From assembly GCF_002288635.1 (NCBI RefSeq), contig NZ_NRSW01000001.1, positions 1,578,547-1,642,546 on the forward strand: DNA of 64,000 nucleotides, read 5' to 3'. The translations under genes and the position numbers were made by a program. Below are positions 34,313 through 43,685 of this stretch, one piece after another (the stretch's first letter is position 1; the number at the start of each line of letters is the position of its first letter). The notes beneath the pieces were generated by a model that worked only from the letters and a program-made list of their open reading frames with translations, searched no databases and was not told the origin of the DNA. Origin of the DNA: Mucilaginibacter sp. MD40 (GTDB lineage Bacteria > Bacteroidota > Bacteroidia > Sphingobacteriales > Sphingobacteriaceae).

Positions 34313-34492
34313 ATGTCGAAAATTAAAATAACTCAGATCAAGAGCGTTATCGACAGAAGCGAGCGCCAGAAAAAAACGGTTGAGGCCCTGGGCCTTAAGA
34401 GAATTAACCACAGTGTGGAAGTTGAGGCTACTGCAGCTATTATAGGTATGGTTAGAAAAGTTAACCACCTTGTAGCGGTAGAAAATATCTAA
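34313..34492 (+). CDS. rpmD: 50S ribosomal protein uL30
   Basis: 59 residues from ATG 34313 to TAA 34490-34492: MSKIKITQIKSVIDRSERQK, then TVEALGLKRINHSVEVE and MVRKVNHLVAVENI, the standard short bacterial L30. Located in its usual place between rpsE and rplO, 6 bases after rpsE. Confidence 0.98.
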   Translation: MSKIKITQIKSVIDRSERQKKTVEALGLKRINHSVEVEATAAIIGMVRKVNHLVAVENI

Positions 34493-34496
34493 TATC

Positions 34497-34943
34497 ATGA
34501 ATTTAAGTAATCTGAAACCTGCAGAAGGTTCTACCAAAAATAGGAAAAGAATTGGCCGTGGTACCGGTTCGGGCCGTGGCGGTACATCAACCCGTGGCCA
34601 TAAAGGTGCCGGTTCACGTTCAGGTACATCTACTAAAGTAGGTTTTGAAGGTGGCCAGATGCCATTACAGCGCCGTGTACCTAAGGTTGGTTTTAAAAAC
34701 CCTAACCGTGTAGAGTATGTTGGTGTAAATCTTGACGTGCTGCAAGCATTAACTGAAAAATTCTCTTTATCTTCAGTTGATTTTGATACGCTGAAACAAC
34801 ATGGTTTGGTGTCACGTAACGACGTAGTGAAAATCCTGGGTCGTGGTGAGTTAAAAGCCAAATTAGAGGTTAAGGCACATGCATTTACCGCTACTGCTCA
34901 AAAAGCAATTGAAGCAGCAGGTGGTACCATCGTTAAGTTGTAA
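34497..34943 (+). CDS. rplO: 50S ribosomal protein uL15
   Basis: 148 residues. MNLSNLKPAEGSTKNRKRIG and RGTGSGRGGTSTRGHKGAGSR are the conserved glycine/arginine-rich N-terminus. Confidence 0.99.
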   Translation: MNLSNLKPAEGSTKNRKRIGRGTGSGRGGTSTRGHKGAGSRSGTSTKVGFEGGQMPLQRRVPKVGFKNPNRVEYVGVNLDVLQALTEKFSLSSVDFDTLKQHGLVSRNDVVKILGRGELKAKLEVKAHAFTATAQKAIEAAGGTIVKL

Positions 34944-34948
34944 TTTCA

Positions 34949-36292
34949 ATGAAGAAATTTTTCACCACATTATCCAACATCTGGAAAATTGAGGACCTAA
35001 GAGTGCGTATCATCAACACACTCTTATTTCTTCTGATCTATCGTGTTGGTTCATTTATAGTGTTGCCGGGTGTAAACGCGGCATCGCTTAATACATCACA
35101 AGCTAAAGAAGGCCTTGTAGGTTTGCTTAACATGTTTGCTGGAGGTTCGTTTGCGCGTTCCTCTATTTTCGCGTTAGGTGTAATGCCATATATCTCGGCC
35201 TCTATCGTGGTGCAATTGTTAGGTATTGCGGTACCTTACTTTATTAAATTACAAAAAGAGGGTGAAAGCGGACGTAACAAAATTAACCAGTGGACACGCT
35301 ACCTAACCATCATTATCACAGCGGCACAGGCTATCGGTTACCTTAAATCACAGGTAAGCGCTGATGCTATGCTCATTTCAAACCCATACTTTACCATCTT
35401 AAATACCTGCGTTTTAACTGCCGGTACTTTATTTGTAATGTGGTTGGGTGAGAAAATAACTGATAAAGGTATAGGTAACGGTATATCGCTCATCATCATG
35501 GTGGGTATTATCGCGCAGTTGCCAAACGCGTTTGTGGTGGAGTTTGATTCGCGTACAACAGGTGCAGGCGGTTTAATTACCTTCATTGTTGAGATCGTAG
35601 CGCTGCTGGGTGTTATTATGTTCACTATCCTGATTGTGCAGGGTACACGTAAAATAGCTGTGCAATATGCAAAGCGTATTGTTGGCAATAAACAATATGG
35701 CGGCGTTCGCCAGTATATACCTTTAAAGGTAAATGCTGCGGGTGTTATGCCTATCATTTTCGCCCAGGCGTTAATGTTTATACCGGCAACTATTTCACAG
35801 TTTTTCCCTAAAGCGAGTTCAAGCGGTATTCTTATCGCTTTATCAAACTACAACTCTTGGGAGCATAACGTGGTATTCGCGATATTGATCATCCTGTTCA
35901 CTTATTTTTATACCGCTATCACTATCAACCCTAAGCAAATGTCTGATGACATGAAAAAGAATGGTGGCTTTATACCGGGCGTAGCGCCTGGTAACCCAAC
36001 TACCAGCTTTATTGATGATGTTATCTCTAAGATCACGTTGCCGGGTTCTATCTTTCTTGCTATAGTAGCCATTATACCGGCACTTGCAAGTATGGTAGGT
36101 GTAAGCAGTTTATTCGCGAGGTTCTTCGGTGGTACGTCACTTATCATTCTGGTAGGTGTAGTGCTTGATACCCTTCAGCAAGTTGAGAGTCACCTGTTAA
36201 TGCGCCATTACGATGGTTTAATGAAAACAGGCAGGATCAAAGGTCGCACAAGCGTTCCGGCTGCATCGGGAGCAACCCCGCCAGTTATTTAA
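34949..36292 (+). CDS. secY: Protein translocase subunit SecY
   Basis: 447 residues with ten membrane helices. N-terminal IWKIEDLRVRIINTLLFLLI, the plug/helix 2 area ALGVMPYISASIVVQLL and the loop KRIVGNKQYGGVRQYIPLKVN (cited in part) identify SecY. It forms the inner-membrane protein-conducting channel with SecE and SecG. Five bases after rplO. Confidence 0.99.
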   Translation: MKKFFTTLSNIWKIEDLRVRIINTLLFLLIYRVGSFIVLPGVNAASLNTSQAKEGLVGLLNMFAGGSFARSSIFALGVMPYISASIVVQLLGIAVPYFIKLQKEGESGRNKINQWTRYLTIIITAAQAIGYLKSQVSADAMLISNPYFTILNTCVLTAGTLFVMWLGEKITDKGIGNGISLIIMVGIIAQLPNAFVVEFDSRTTGAGGLITFIVEIVALLGVIMFTILIVQGTRKIAVQYAKRIVGNKQYGGVRQYIPLKVNAAGVMPIIFAQALMFIPATISQFFPKASSSGILIALSNYNSWEHNVVFAILIILFTYFYTAITINPKQMSDDMKKNGGFIPGVAPGNPTTSFIDDVISKITLPGSIFLAIVAIIPALASMVGVSSLFARFFGGTSLIILVGVVLDTLQQVESHLLMRHYDGLMKTGRIKGRTSVPAASGATPPVI

Positions 36293-36300
36293 TATTTTAC

Positions 36301-37086
36301 ATGTCAAAGATCCATTATAAGTCTGTCGAAGAGATAGAACTCATAAGAGAAAGTTCTTTACTTGTTTCAAAAACACTCGGGGAGGTAGCCAAGGTTATTG
36401 CCCCGGGTGTTACTACTTTAGAGCTGAACACACTTGCCGAAACGTTTATACGTGATAATGGCGGCGTGCCTGCTTTTCTTAATTATAACGGCTTCCCTTA
36501 TTCATTATGTATTTCGCTTAACGACCAGGTGGTGCATGGTTTCCCAGGAAAGCATGTATTGGTTGATGGTGATATCGTATCGGTTGATTGCGGCGTGATA
36601 TTGAATAAATATTATGGCGACTCAGCTTATACCTTTCCCATTGGTGAAATTGATGAAGCTACCAAAACCTTGTTACGGGTTACCAAAGAGTGCCTGGTAA
36701 AAGGTATTGAGAAGGCTGTTGTGGGTATGCGCATAGGCGATATCGGTTACGCGGTACAGGAACATGCCGAAAAGCATGGCTTTGGCGTAGTGAAGGAACT
36801 GGTAGGCCATGGAGTAGGATTGCAATTGCATGAGAAACCGGAAGTGCCAAATTACGGTAAACGTGGTGCGGGCATCAAGCTGGAGGAAGGTATGGTGATC
36901 GCTATTGAGCCCATGATCAACGGCGGCCGCGCCGGCGTTAAGTTTTGGGATGATGGATGGACGGTATCAACCGTAGATAAAAAACCATCGGCCCACTACG
37001 AGCATACTGTAGCGGTAAAAAAGGGCCAGGCAGATGTATTATCGACATTTTCGTATATCGAAAAAGTTTTAGAAGAAAAAAAATAA
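36301..37086 (+). CDS. map: Type I methionine aminopeptidase
   Basis: 261 residues. Metal-binding residues appear in order: SVDCGVILNKYYGDSAYTF (two Asp), VGHGVGLQLHEKPEVPNYG (His), AIEPMI (Glu) and the final YEHTVAV (Glu). It removes the N-terminal methionine of nascent proteins. Its place between secY and infA is conserved in many bacteria. Confidence 0.98.
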   Translation: MSKIHYKSVEEIELIRESSLLVSKTLGEVAKVIAPGVTTLELNTLAETFIRDNGGVPAFLNYNGFPYSLCISLNDQVVHGFPGKHVLVDGDIVSVDCGVILNKYYGDSAYTFPIGEIDEATKTLLRVTKECLVKGIEKAVVGMRIGDIGYAVQEHAEKHGFGVVKELVGHGVGLQLHEKPEVPNYGKRGAGIKLEEGMVIAIEPMINGGRAGVKFWDDGWTVSTVDKKPSAHYEHTVAVKKGQADVLSTFSYIEKVLEEKK

Positions 37087-37112
37087 TTAATAAAATATTT
37101 TTATTAATTTTG
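37085..37112 (+). promoter_or_regulatory. AT-rich inverted repeat and -7-like box before infA
   Basis: AATTAATAAAA (37085-37095) pairs perfectly with TTTTATTAATT (37099-37109), three-base loop. It merges into TAATTTTG (37105-37112), a TAnnTTTG match. The first base of the repeat overlaps the map stop codon region. It may be a terminator, a promoter or both for infA onward. No TTTG at 19 bases upstream. Confidence 0.45.
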
Positions 37113-37157
37113 CGTCCCGCTTTGGTGGGCGGATAAACAAGTAATAATCAATAAAAT

Positions 37158-37376
37158 ATGGCAAAACAATCTTCGATTGAGCAGGACGGTACAATTCGCG
37201 AGGCATTATCTAATGCGATGTTTAGAGTTGAACTGGAAAACGGCCATGAGATTATTGCACACATATCCGGAAAAATGCGTATGCACTACATCAAAATCTT
37301 ACCTGGCGACAGGGTAAAGCTGGAGATGAGCCCATACGACTTAACTAAGGGTAGGATAACCTATAGATATAAATAA
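37158..37376 (+). CDS. infA: Translation initiation factor IF-1
   Basis: 72 residues, normal length. [20 protein letters not shown], then [20 protein letters not shown] and [20 protein letters not shown], the OB-fold of IF-1. It binds the A site during initiation. Confidence 0.99.
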   Translation: MAKQSSIEQDGTIREALSNAMFRVELENGHEIIAHISGKMRMHYIKILPGDRVKLEMSPYDLTKGRITYRYK

Positions 37377-37384
37377 GCAACGAG

Positions 37385-37501
37385 ATGAAAGTTAGAGCAT
37401 CCATTAAAAAGCGCAGCGCTGATTGCAAGATCATTCGCCGTAACGGGAAACTTTATGTTATCAACAAAAAGAATCCTAAGTTCAAACAGCGTCAGGGGTA
37501 A
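37385..37501 (+). CDS. rpmJ: 50S ribosomal protein bL36, zinc-free type
   Basis: 38 residues: [20 protein letters not shown], then [18 protein letters not shown]. Three of the four zinc ligands of the usual L36 (Cys, Cys, Cys, His) are replaced, leaving one Cys, so it is the zinc-independent form. Nine bases after infA. Confidence 0.98.
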   Translation: MKVRASIKKRSADCKIIRRNGKLYVINKKNPKFKQRQG

Positions 37502-37581
37502 TTAGAAAAACGAAAAACATTGGAGCGATTCGTACAACGGTAGCCGCCGTTCGGTCGTTCACTTAAAAACAATCAAAAAAT

Positions 37582-37959
37582 ATGGCAAGGATCTCCGGTA
37601 TTGATTTACCAAAAAACAAAAGAGGCGAGATAGGCTTAACCTACATTTACGGTATTGGCCGTACAACAGCCCAGAACATTTTAACCCAGGCAGGTATTGA
37701 TTTCAATACTAAAGTACAAGATTGGTCAGATGATCAGCTTACTGCCATCCGTACTATCATCAACGATCAAATTAAAGTTGAAGGTGCTTTACGTTCAGAA
37801 GTTCAATTGAACATCAAACGTTTAATGGATATAGGTTGCTACCGTGGTACACGTCACCGTAAAGGTTTACCTCTGCGTGGTCAGCGTACTAAAAACAACT
37901 CACGTACCCGTAAAGGTAAACGTAAGACAGTTGCTAACAAGAAAAAAGCTACTAAATAG
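37582..37959 (+). CDS. rpsM: 30S ribosomal protein uS13
   Basis: 125 residues. [20 protein letters not shown], then [32 protein letters not shown] (cited as [20 protein letters not shown]). The 80-base gap before it contains a GC-richer imperfect hairpin (AACGG/CCGTT near 37535-37550) and no promoter match. Confidence 0.99.
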   Translation: MARISGIDLPKNKRGEIGLTYIYGIGRTTAQNILTQAGIDFNTKVQDWSDDQLTAIRTIINDQIKVEGALRSEVQLNIKRLMDIGCYRGTRHRKGLPLRGQRTKNNSRTRKGKRKTVANKKKATK

Positions 37960-37962
37960 TAA

Positions 37963-38010
37963 GTGATTAGTGATTAGAGAGCAGAGATTAGTTCCTTGCT
38001 CTCTGATCAT
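37963..38010. repeat. Quasi-palindromic spacer, rpsM-rpsK
   Basis: TGATTAGAGAGCA (37971-37983) pairs with TGCTCTCTGATCA (37997-38009), one G-T pair. Left arm is preceded by GTGATTAG words. Confidence 0.75.
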
Positions 38011-38091
38011 TAGGAATATAATTAAATAAAAAGACTGGCGGGTCCTGATTATTAGGTAATCAAGTAATTCACCAGATCAATAATTAAGAAA

Positions 38092-38481
38092 ATGGCTAAA
38101 ACTAAAAAAGTTACCAAAAAACGTATCGTTGTTATCGAGCCAGTTGGCGAAGCGCATATCAACGCTACTTTTAACAACATCATCATCACCCTTACCAACA
38201 AAAACGGCCAGGCTATTTCATGGTCATCAGCTGGTAAAATGGGTTTCAAAGGTTCTAAAAAGAACACTCCTTACGCTGCCGGTCAGGCTGCTGCAGATTG
38301 CGGTAAAGTTGCTTATGACTTAGGTTTGCGTAAAGTTGAGGTGTTTGTTAAAGGCCCGGGTTCAGGCCGTGAGTCGGCTATCCGTACCCTGCAAACAACA
38401 GGTATCGAGGTAACTACCATTAAGGACATCACCCCGCTTCCGCATAACGGTTGCCGTCCATCAAAACGCAGAAGAGTTTAA
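38092..38481 (+). CDS. rpsK: 30S ribosomal protein uS11
   Basis: 129 residues. [20 protein letters not shown] and the ending [16 protein letters not shown] are diagnostic. Platform protein near the E-site mRNA. Confidence 0.99.
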   Translation: MAKTKKVTKKRIVVIEPVGEAHINATFNNIIITLTNKNGQAISWSSAGKMGFKGSKKNTPYAAGQAAADCGKVAYDLGLRKVEVFVKGPGSGRESAIRTLQTTGIEVTTIKDITPLPHNGCRPSKRRRV

Positions 38482-38547
38482 TTCACTAATTTTTAAAGCT
38501 AAGATTCAACAGCTGCGGGCTGTCTGATACTTTAAAACACACATACA

Positions 38548-39156
38548 ATGGCAAGATATACAGGCCCAAAATCAAAGATCGCTCGTCGTTTCCGTGAACC
38601 AATTTTCGGTCCGGATAAAGCGTTAGAAAGAAAAAACTATGGCCCAGGTATGCATGGCGCTTCTAAAAGAAGAGGTAAGCAATCTGAGTACGCAGTACAG
38701 TTAATGGAAAAACAAAAAGTTAAATACACTTACGGTGTATTAGAGCGTCAGTTCGAAAACTTGTTCCACACTGCATCTGCTAAAGAAGGCATCACCGGTG
38801 AGAACTTGTTAAAGTTCCTGGAAGCACGTTTAGATAATGCTGTTTACCGTTTAGGTATCGCTACTACCCGTTCGGCTGCACGCCAATTGGTAGGCCACAA
38901 ACACATTACAGTAAATGGTAATGTAGTTAACATTGCTTCTTACCAGGTAAAACCAGGCGACGTTATCGCTGTACGTGAGAAATCAAAATCTCTTGAGTCT
39001 ATCACTAATTCAGTAGCTGGCCGTAAGGTTAACAAATATAGCTGGTTGGAGTGGGATGCTGCCGAGTTATCAGGCAAGTTCCTAAACTATCCAAACCGCG
39101 ATGAAATTCCTGAGAACATCAAGGAGAACTTAATCGTCGAGTTGTACTCTAAATAA
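38548..39156 (+). CDS. rpsD: 30S ribosomal protein uS4
   Basis: 202 residues. [20 protein letters not shown], then [30 protein letters not shown] (cited in part), the S4 RNA-binding domain. The zinc-free form. S4 represses the alpha operon in E. coli. Confidence 0.99.
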   Translation: MARYTGPKSKIARRFREPIFGPDKALERKNYGPGMHGASKRRGKQSEYAVQLMEKQKVKYTYGVLERQFENLFHTASAKEGITGENLLKFLEARLDNAVYRLGIATTRSAARQLVGHKHITVNGNVVNIASYQVKPGDVIAVREKSKSLESITNSVAGRKVNKYSWLEWDAAELSGKFLNYPNRDEIPENIKENLIVELYSK

Positions 39157-39174
39157 GATATGAGCTGGAGGATA

Positions 39175-39202
39175 TGAGATTTGGGATTTTTCCCAAGTCT
39201 CA
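39175..39202. repeat. Quasi-palindromic spacer, rpsD-rpoA
   Basis: TGAGATTTGGGA (39175-39186) and TCCCAAGTCTCA (39191-39202) form a 12-bp stem with one G-T mismatch. It could act as a partial terminator (T-run inside the loop only). Confidence 0.75.
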
Positions 39203-39320
39203 TTTCTGGTTTCAGGTCAAAACAAAAAAATAAAGGGTAAGGAAAGATAGAAAACAGTAGTTCATACGGTTATCTAATCGATCCAAGCCCATAATCAAGT
39301 AACAATTAACCAAGATATAA

Positions 39321-40313
39321 ATGGCAATTTTAGCATTTCAAAAACCAGATAAGGTTATCATGCAGAAATCGAACGATTTTGACGGTACATTTGAATTTCG
39401 TCCGTTAGAACCAGGCTTCGGTGTAACCATTGGTAATGCTCTGCGTCGTATCTTACTTTCTTCGTTAGAAGGTTTTGCCATTACATCTGTACGTATTTCA
39501 GGTGTAACGCATGAGTTTTCAACCATTAAAGGTGTTGTTGAAGACGTAACCGAGATTATCCTGAACCTTAAACAGGTTCGTTTCAAAAAAACAGGTGATT
39601 CTGGCGATAATGAAAAGATATTTGTGATCATCAACGGTCAGGATGCTTTTACAGCGGGTGATATCACTAAATTCTCAAACAACTTTACTGTACTGAACCC
39701 TGAGCTGGTTATCTGCAATATGGATTCATCAGTAACGCTTGAGGTAGAGCTAACTGTTGCTAAAGGCCGCGGTTATATCTCAAACGAAGAAAATAAAAAC
39801 CCTGACGCTGCCGTAGGTGTGATAGCTATCGACTCTATCTTTACGCCTATCAAAAACGTTAAATACACTTTAGAAAACTATCGTGTAGAGCAAAAAACCG
39901 ACTACGAGAAACTTATCCTTGATATTTCTACAGATGGTTCAATCCACCCGGAGGATGCATTGAAACAAGCTGCTAAGATTCTTATCCAGCACTTTATGCT
40001 GTTCTCTGATGAGAACATGATGCTTGAGGCGCAGGCTAAAGAAGAAACTAAAGAAGTAGATGAGGAAATACTGCACATGCGTAAGATCCTGAAAACCGAA
40101 CTGGTTGACCTTGATCTTTCGGTACGTGCGCTTAACTGCTTAAAAGCTGCTGATATCCGCAGCCTTGCAGACTTAGTTTCTTACGACGTTGCTGATATGT
40201 TAAAATTCAGGAACTTCGGTAAAAAATCATTAACTGAGATACAGGACCTGGTTAAATCAAAAGGCTTATCTTTTGGTATGAACCTGTCTAAATTCAAGTT
40301 AGACGAAGAGTAA
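39321..40313 (+). CDS. rpoA: DNA-directed RNA polymerase alpha subunit
   Basis: 330 residues. N-terminal dimerisation domain ([26 protein letters not shown]-like [20 protein letters not shown]) and C-terminal alpha-CTD from about 255 ([23 protein letters not shown], cited in part; [19 protein letters not shown]). The CTD contacts activators and upstream DNA. Between rpsD and rplQ as usual. Confidence 0.99.
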   Translation: MAILAFQKPDKVIMQKSNDFDGTFEFRPLEPGFGVTIGNALRRILLSSLEGFAITSVRISGVTHEFSTIKGVVEDVTEIILNLKQVRFKKTGDSGDNEKIFVIINGQDAFTAGDITKFSNNFTVLNPELVICNMDSSVTLEVELTVAKGRGYISNEENKNPDAAVGVIAIDSIFTPIKNVKYTLENYRVEQKTDYEKLILDISTDGSIHPEDALKQAAKILIQHFMLFSDENMMLEAQAKEETKEVDEEILHMRKILKTELVDLDLSVRALNCLKAADIRSLADLVSYDVADMLKFRNFGKKSLTEIQDLVKSKGLSFGMNLSKFKLDEE

Positions 40314-40317
40314 TAGA

Positions 40318-40435
40318 GATTGGTGATTAGAGATTAAAGATTAGTTCTCGTCTTTAATCACCAATTTTTTTTATAATAGATCAGAGGATGATACAGTGAC
40401 TAATCTCTGATCACTAATTAACCAGTCACTAACAA
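40318..40435. repeat. Two quasi-palindromic spacers, rpoA-rplQ
   Basis: First: GATTGGTGATTAGAGATTAAAG (about 40319-40340) with CTTTAATCACCAATT (about 40351-40365), then T-run. Second: GATCAGAG (about 40380) with CTCTGATC, and AGTGACTAATC words around 40395-40430. They fill the 191-base gap; the first also looks like a leaky terminator. Confidence 0.7.
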
Positions 40436-40504
40436 CGCGTAATTCCGAGGGCTTGACGATAAACCGCCGCCCAACGGTATGCACGTGCCACAAACAACAA
40501 AAAA

Positions 40505-41092
40505 ATGAGACACGGAAAAAAAGTTAACCACTTAGGCCGCACCGACAGCCACCGCAAAGCAATGATGTCTAACATGGCATCATCACTTATCCTGCACAAA
40601 CGTATCACTACTACTTTAGCTAAAGCGAAAGCTTTACGTGTGTATGTTGAGCCTTTGTTAACAAAATCAAAAAACGATACTACTCACTCTCGCCGTACAG
40701 TGTTTAGCTATTTACAAGACAAAGACACTGTGAACATCTTGTTCCGTGAAGTTGCTGAGAAAATTGCTAACCGCCCGGGTGGTTACACTCGTATCGTTAA
40801 GTTAGAAAACCGTTTAGGTGACAACGCTGAAATGGCGATCATCGAGCTGGTTGACTACAACACAGTTTACGGTAAAGACGTAGCTGCTAAAACAGAGAAA
40901 AAATCACGTCGTCGTGGTGGTTCTGGTAAAGGTAAAGCTGCTGCTGCAACAACTGCCGCTCCTGCTGCAGAAGAAGTAGCTGTTGAAGAAACTGCTCCCG
41001 TAGCTGAAGCTACACCGGCAGTGGAAGAAACACCTGCTACCGAAGCTCCTGCTGCTTCTGACAAAGAAGAGAACGCTGAAAAAGGCGAGTAA
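40505..41092 (+). CDS. rplQ: 50S ribosomal protein bL17 with Ala/Glu tail
   Basis: 195 residues against about 120-130 in many bacteria. [20 protein letters not shown] and the core up to about residue 125 are L17. Then a basic patch [13 protein letters not shown] and an acidic, alanine-rich tail ([16 protein letters not shown] and similar) of about 55 residues, predicted disordered. Last gene of the cluster, closed by a terminator. Confidence 0.98.
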   Translation: MRHGKKVNHLGRTDSHRKAMMSNMASSLILHKRITTTLAKAKALRVYVEPLLTKSKNDTTHSRRTVFSYLQDKDTVNILFREVAEKIANRPGGYTRIVKLENRLGDNAEMAIIELVDYNTVYGKDVAAKTEKKSRRRGGSGKGKAAAATTAAPAAEEVAVEETAPVAEATPAVEETPATEAPAASDKEENAEKGE

Positions 41093-41115
41093 TTGATATT
41101 ACTTCTTTAAGGTAT

Positions 41116-41149
41116 AAAAGCCCTGGTGAATTTTCATCAGGGCTTTTTT
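41116..41149 (+). terminator. Terminator of the alpha operon
   Basis: AAAAGCCCTGGTGAA and TTCATCAGGGCTTTT form a long stem (41116-41147) running into TTTTTT. Confidence 0.93.
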
Positions 41150-41221
41150 GTTACTGTGCAATATGGTTTTGGCCATAGCTTTTGCTAAATATTTAAAACC
41201 CCGCTGTCTTTATCAGGTTTG

Positions 41222-41238
41222 TACTATATCAAATAGTA
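41222..41238. promoter_or_regulatory. Small palindrome at the poxB start
   Basis: TACTAT-ATCAA-ATAGTA, a perfect 6-bp inverted repeat, ends five bases before the poxB ATG. Possible operator; no regulator adjacent. Confidence 0.35.
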
Positions 41239-41242
41239 TAGC

Positions 41243-42979
41243 ATGGCTAAGATTGCAGACCAATTGGTAGAGATGCTGGTGAATGCCGGTATTAAACGTA
41301 TATATGCCGTAACAGGCGATAGTTTAAATGAAGTGAATGACGCGGTGCGCAGGGAAGGCAGCATCCAGTGGATACACGTTCGTCACGAGGAAGCCGGTGC
41401 ATATGCCGCCGGGGCTGAAGCGCAACTGACCGGTACACTGGCATGCTGCGCGGGGAGTAGTGGCCCCGGCCACGTACATTTGATAAACGGGCTGTATGAT
41501 GCGCACCGTTCTGAGGCGCCGGTTATTGCCATTGCTTCAACCATATCCAGCTTTGAGTATGGTACCGAGTATTTCCAGGAAACCAATACCATAAAATTAT
41601 TTGCAGATTGCAGCCACTATAACCAGGTAGCTACTACTCCTAAGCAGTTCCCGCGCATGATGCAGTCGGCTATACAGGCTGCGCTGCACCGCAAAGGTGT
41701 TGCTGTTGTTGGCCTGCCGGGCGATCTCACCAGCATGGATACCGAGGAGATCGCATCATCAACCGTAAATTATCATCCGGTGCCTGTTATACGCCCATCT
41801 GATGACGATATTCATAAATTGGCCAGCCTGCTTAACAAGCACCAGAAGATTACCATATTTTGTGGTATTGGGGCCGGGGAGGCACATGACGAGATAGTAG
41901 CGCTTTCACAAAAGCTGCATGCTCCGGTGGCCTATTCGTTCCGTTCAAAAATGCATATCCAGTATAATAACCCGTACGAGGTAGGGATGACCGGCTTGCT
42001 TGGCCTGCCGTCAGCCTATCATAGCATGCATGAGAGCGATCTGTTGATATTACTGGGGACAGATTTTCCTTACACACCTTTTATGCCTACCGATTGCAAA
42101 ATTGTGCAGGTGGATATTAAGCCGGAACGTATTGGCCGACGCGCTAAAGTAGATGTTGGCCTTAACGGCGATATTAAGGATACGCTTACCGCATTGTTAC
42201 CGCTGGTAGAACAACACCAGGACAATAGTTTTGCCAAAGCGCAATTGGAATTTTATGCGCAGGTAAAAGAAAACATGCGTATTTATGTTGAGGATAAAGG
42301 TAAAAAGGATGATATTCACCCCGAGTATGTGGCAACTTTGTTAGATGAAATAGCGGCCGACGACGCTATTTTTACGGTTGATACGGGCATGTCATGCGTT
42401 TGGGGATCCCGTTACATAAATGCTACGGGTAAGCGCCGTATGATAGGTTCTTTTAACCATGGCTCAATGGCTAATGCCATGCCGCAAGCCATTGGTGCGG
42501 CACTTGCCTTCCCCGACAGGCAGGTAGTAGCACTTTGCGGAGATGGTGGGCTATCCATGTTACTGGGGGACCTTGCTACAATTACGCAGTATAACCTTCC
42601 TGTTAAAATTGTGGTGTTCAATAACCGTTCGTTAGGTATGGTAAAGCTGGAAATGCAGGTAGCCGGTTTACCCGACTGGCAAACCGATATGCAAAACCCC
42701 GACTTTGCCATGGTTGCCAAGGCGATGGGGATTAAAGGCATTACCATTAATGACCCCGACGAAGCTAAACACAGCCTGCGCGAGGCCTTTCTTTATAATG
42801 GACCGGTGCTGATCAACGTAATGACCGATCCTAACGCCTTGGCCATGCCGCCCAAAGTGGAACTAAGCCAGGTAAAGGGTATGGCAGTATCTATGACCAA
42901 GCTAATGCTTAACGGCCGTATGGACGAGGTTATTGATACCATTAAAGCAAATTATAAACATTTAAAAGACCTCATCTAA
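41243..42979 (+). CDS. poxB: Pyruvate oxidase / pyruvate:quinone dehydrogenase (ThDP enzyme)
   Basis: 578 residues, near the length of E. coli PoxB (572). N-terminal Pyr domain with the catalytic glutamate in HVRHEEAGAYAAGAEAQLTG; central FAD-type domain (about 185-330); C-terminal PP domain with the thiamine-diphosphate motif CGDGGLSMLLGDLATITQYN to VFNN. YFQETN and SCHY-like DCSHYNQV match PoxB as I remember it. It converts pyruvate to acetate and CO2, feeding electrons to the quinone pool, a peripheral membrane enzyme in E. coli. Other ThDP-family oxidases are possible but less likely. Confidence 0.88.
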   Translation: MAKIADQLVEMLVNAGIKRIYAVTGDSLNEVNDAVRREGSIQWIHVRHEEAGAYAAGAEAQLTGTLACCAGSSGPGHVHLINGLYDAHRSEAPVIAIASTISSFEYGTEYFQETNTIKLFADCSHYNQVATTPKQFPRMMQSAIQAALHRKGVAVVGLPGDLTSMDTEEIASSTVNYHPVPVIRPSDDDIHKLASLLNKHQKITIFCGIGAGEAHDEIVALSQKLHAPVAYSFRSKMHIQYNNPYEVGMTGLLGLPSAYHSMHESDLLILLGTDFPYTPFMPTDCKIVQVDIKPERIGRRAKVDVGLNGDIKDTLTALLPLVEQHQDNSFAKAQLEFYAQVKENMRIYVEDKGKKDDIHPEYVATLLDEIAADDAIFTVDTGMSCVWGSRYINATGKRRMIGSFNHGSMANAMPQAIGAALAFPDRQVVALCGDGGLSMLLGDLATITQYNLPVKIVVFNNRSLGMVKLEMQVAGLPDWQTDMQNPDFAMVAKAMGIKGITINDPDEAKHSLREAFLYNGPVLINVMTDPNALAMPPKVELSQVKGMAVSMTKLMLNGRMDEVIDTIKANYKHLKDLI

Positions 42980-42983
42980 ACAC

Positions 42984-43649
42984 ATGAATAAACGCAGGCA
43001 GCGTTTAATGCTATGGGTTGTACTCTTGATTACAGCAGGCTTTGTATCCCTGTCGGTCTTTGTGCATATCTACCCCGATCTTTCAATAGACCTTCGGTTA
43101 TCACGCGATATACAGCGCCACCAGAACTCGTTTATAGACGCGCTGATGTATGCGATCAGCACGCCGGGCTATATGCCTGAGTCTGTTATTATGGTTGGGC
43201 TTACTGCTCTGCTATTTTTCTTGTGTAAATACAAAAAGGCGGCGGGGTTTATTTTGCTTACAGGGGTGAGTGGGCTGGTAAGTACCATAGTTAAGGTGCT
43301 GGTTAACCGCCCGAGACCTTCAGATACGTTGGTGCGTATAGTAAAAAAAACGGCCCAGCAAAGTTTCCCGAGTGGGCATGTGCTGTTTTATGTGGTGTTT
43401 TTTGGTTTTATGATGCTGCTGATGATGCAACTGGAGGGTGTGCCTAAATGGATAAAGTACCCCATAATCGTTATTAGCGCGTTCCTGATATTTACCATAC
43501 CGGTATCGCGTATTTATTTGGGCGCGCATTGGTTTACGGATGTAGTAGGCGGCTTTTTATTAGGGCTGATATGCTTGTATGTGTTATCGTGGTTTTACCT
43601 GCGCAAGCCGGCCAATGCTGCAGAGGCCCCTGTTGCCGAAACTAAATAA
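42984..43649 (+). CDS. PAP2-family membrane phosphatase
   Basis: 221 residues with about six membrane segments. The three PAP2 motifs are in order: KVLVNRPRPSDT (KxxxxxxRP), FPSGHVLF (PSGH) and SRIYLGAHWFTDVVGG (SRxxxxxHxxxD). Such enzymes dephosphorylate undecaprenyl pyrophosphate, phosphatidate or lipid A. Five bases after poxB, so probably cotranscribed. Confidence 0.93.
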   Translation: MNKRRQRLMLWVVLLITAGFVSLSVFVHIYPDLSIDLRLSRDIQRHQNSFIDALMYAISTPGYMPESVIMVGLTALLFFLCKYKKAAGFILLTGVSGLVSTIVKVLVNRPRPSDTLVRIVKKTAQQSFPSGHVLFYVVFFGFMMLLMMQLEGVPKWIKYPIIVISAFLIFTIPVSRIYLGAHWFTDVVGGFLLGLICLYVLSWFYLRKPANAAEAPVAETK

Positions 43650-43685
43650 TATTTGTAATTTCAGGCTACCCAAATCCTGAAAGCA

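Noticed and set aside
15454..40435. CRISPR array or tandem repeat array in the ribosomal gaps
   Set aside because: The short words are degenerate and inverted, not regularly spaced direct repeats with spacers; no cas gene.
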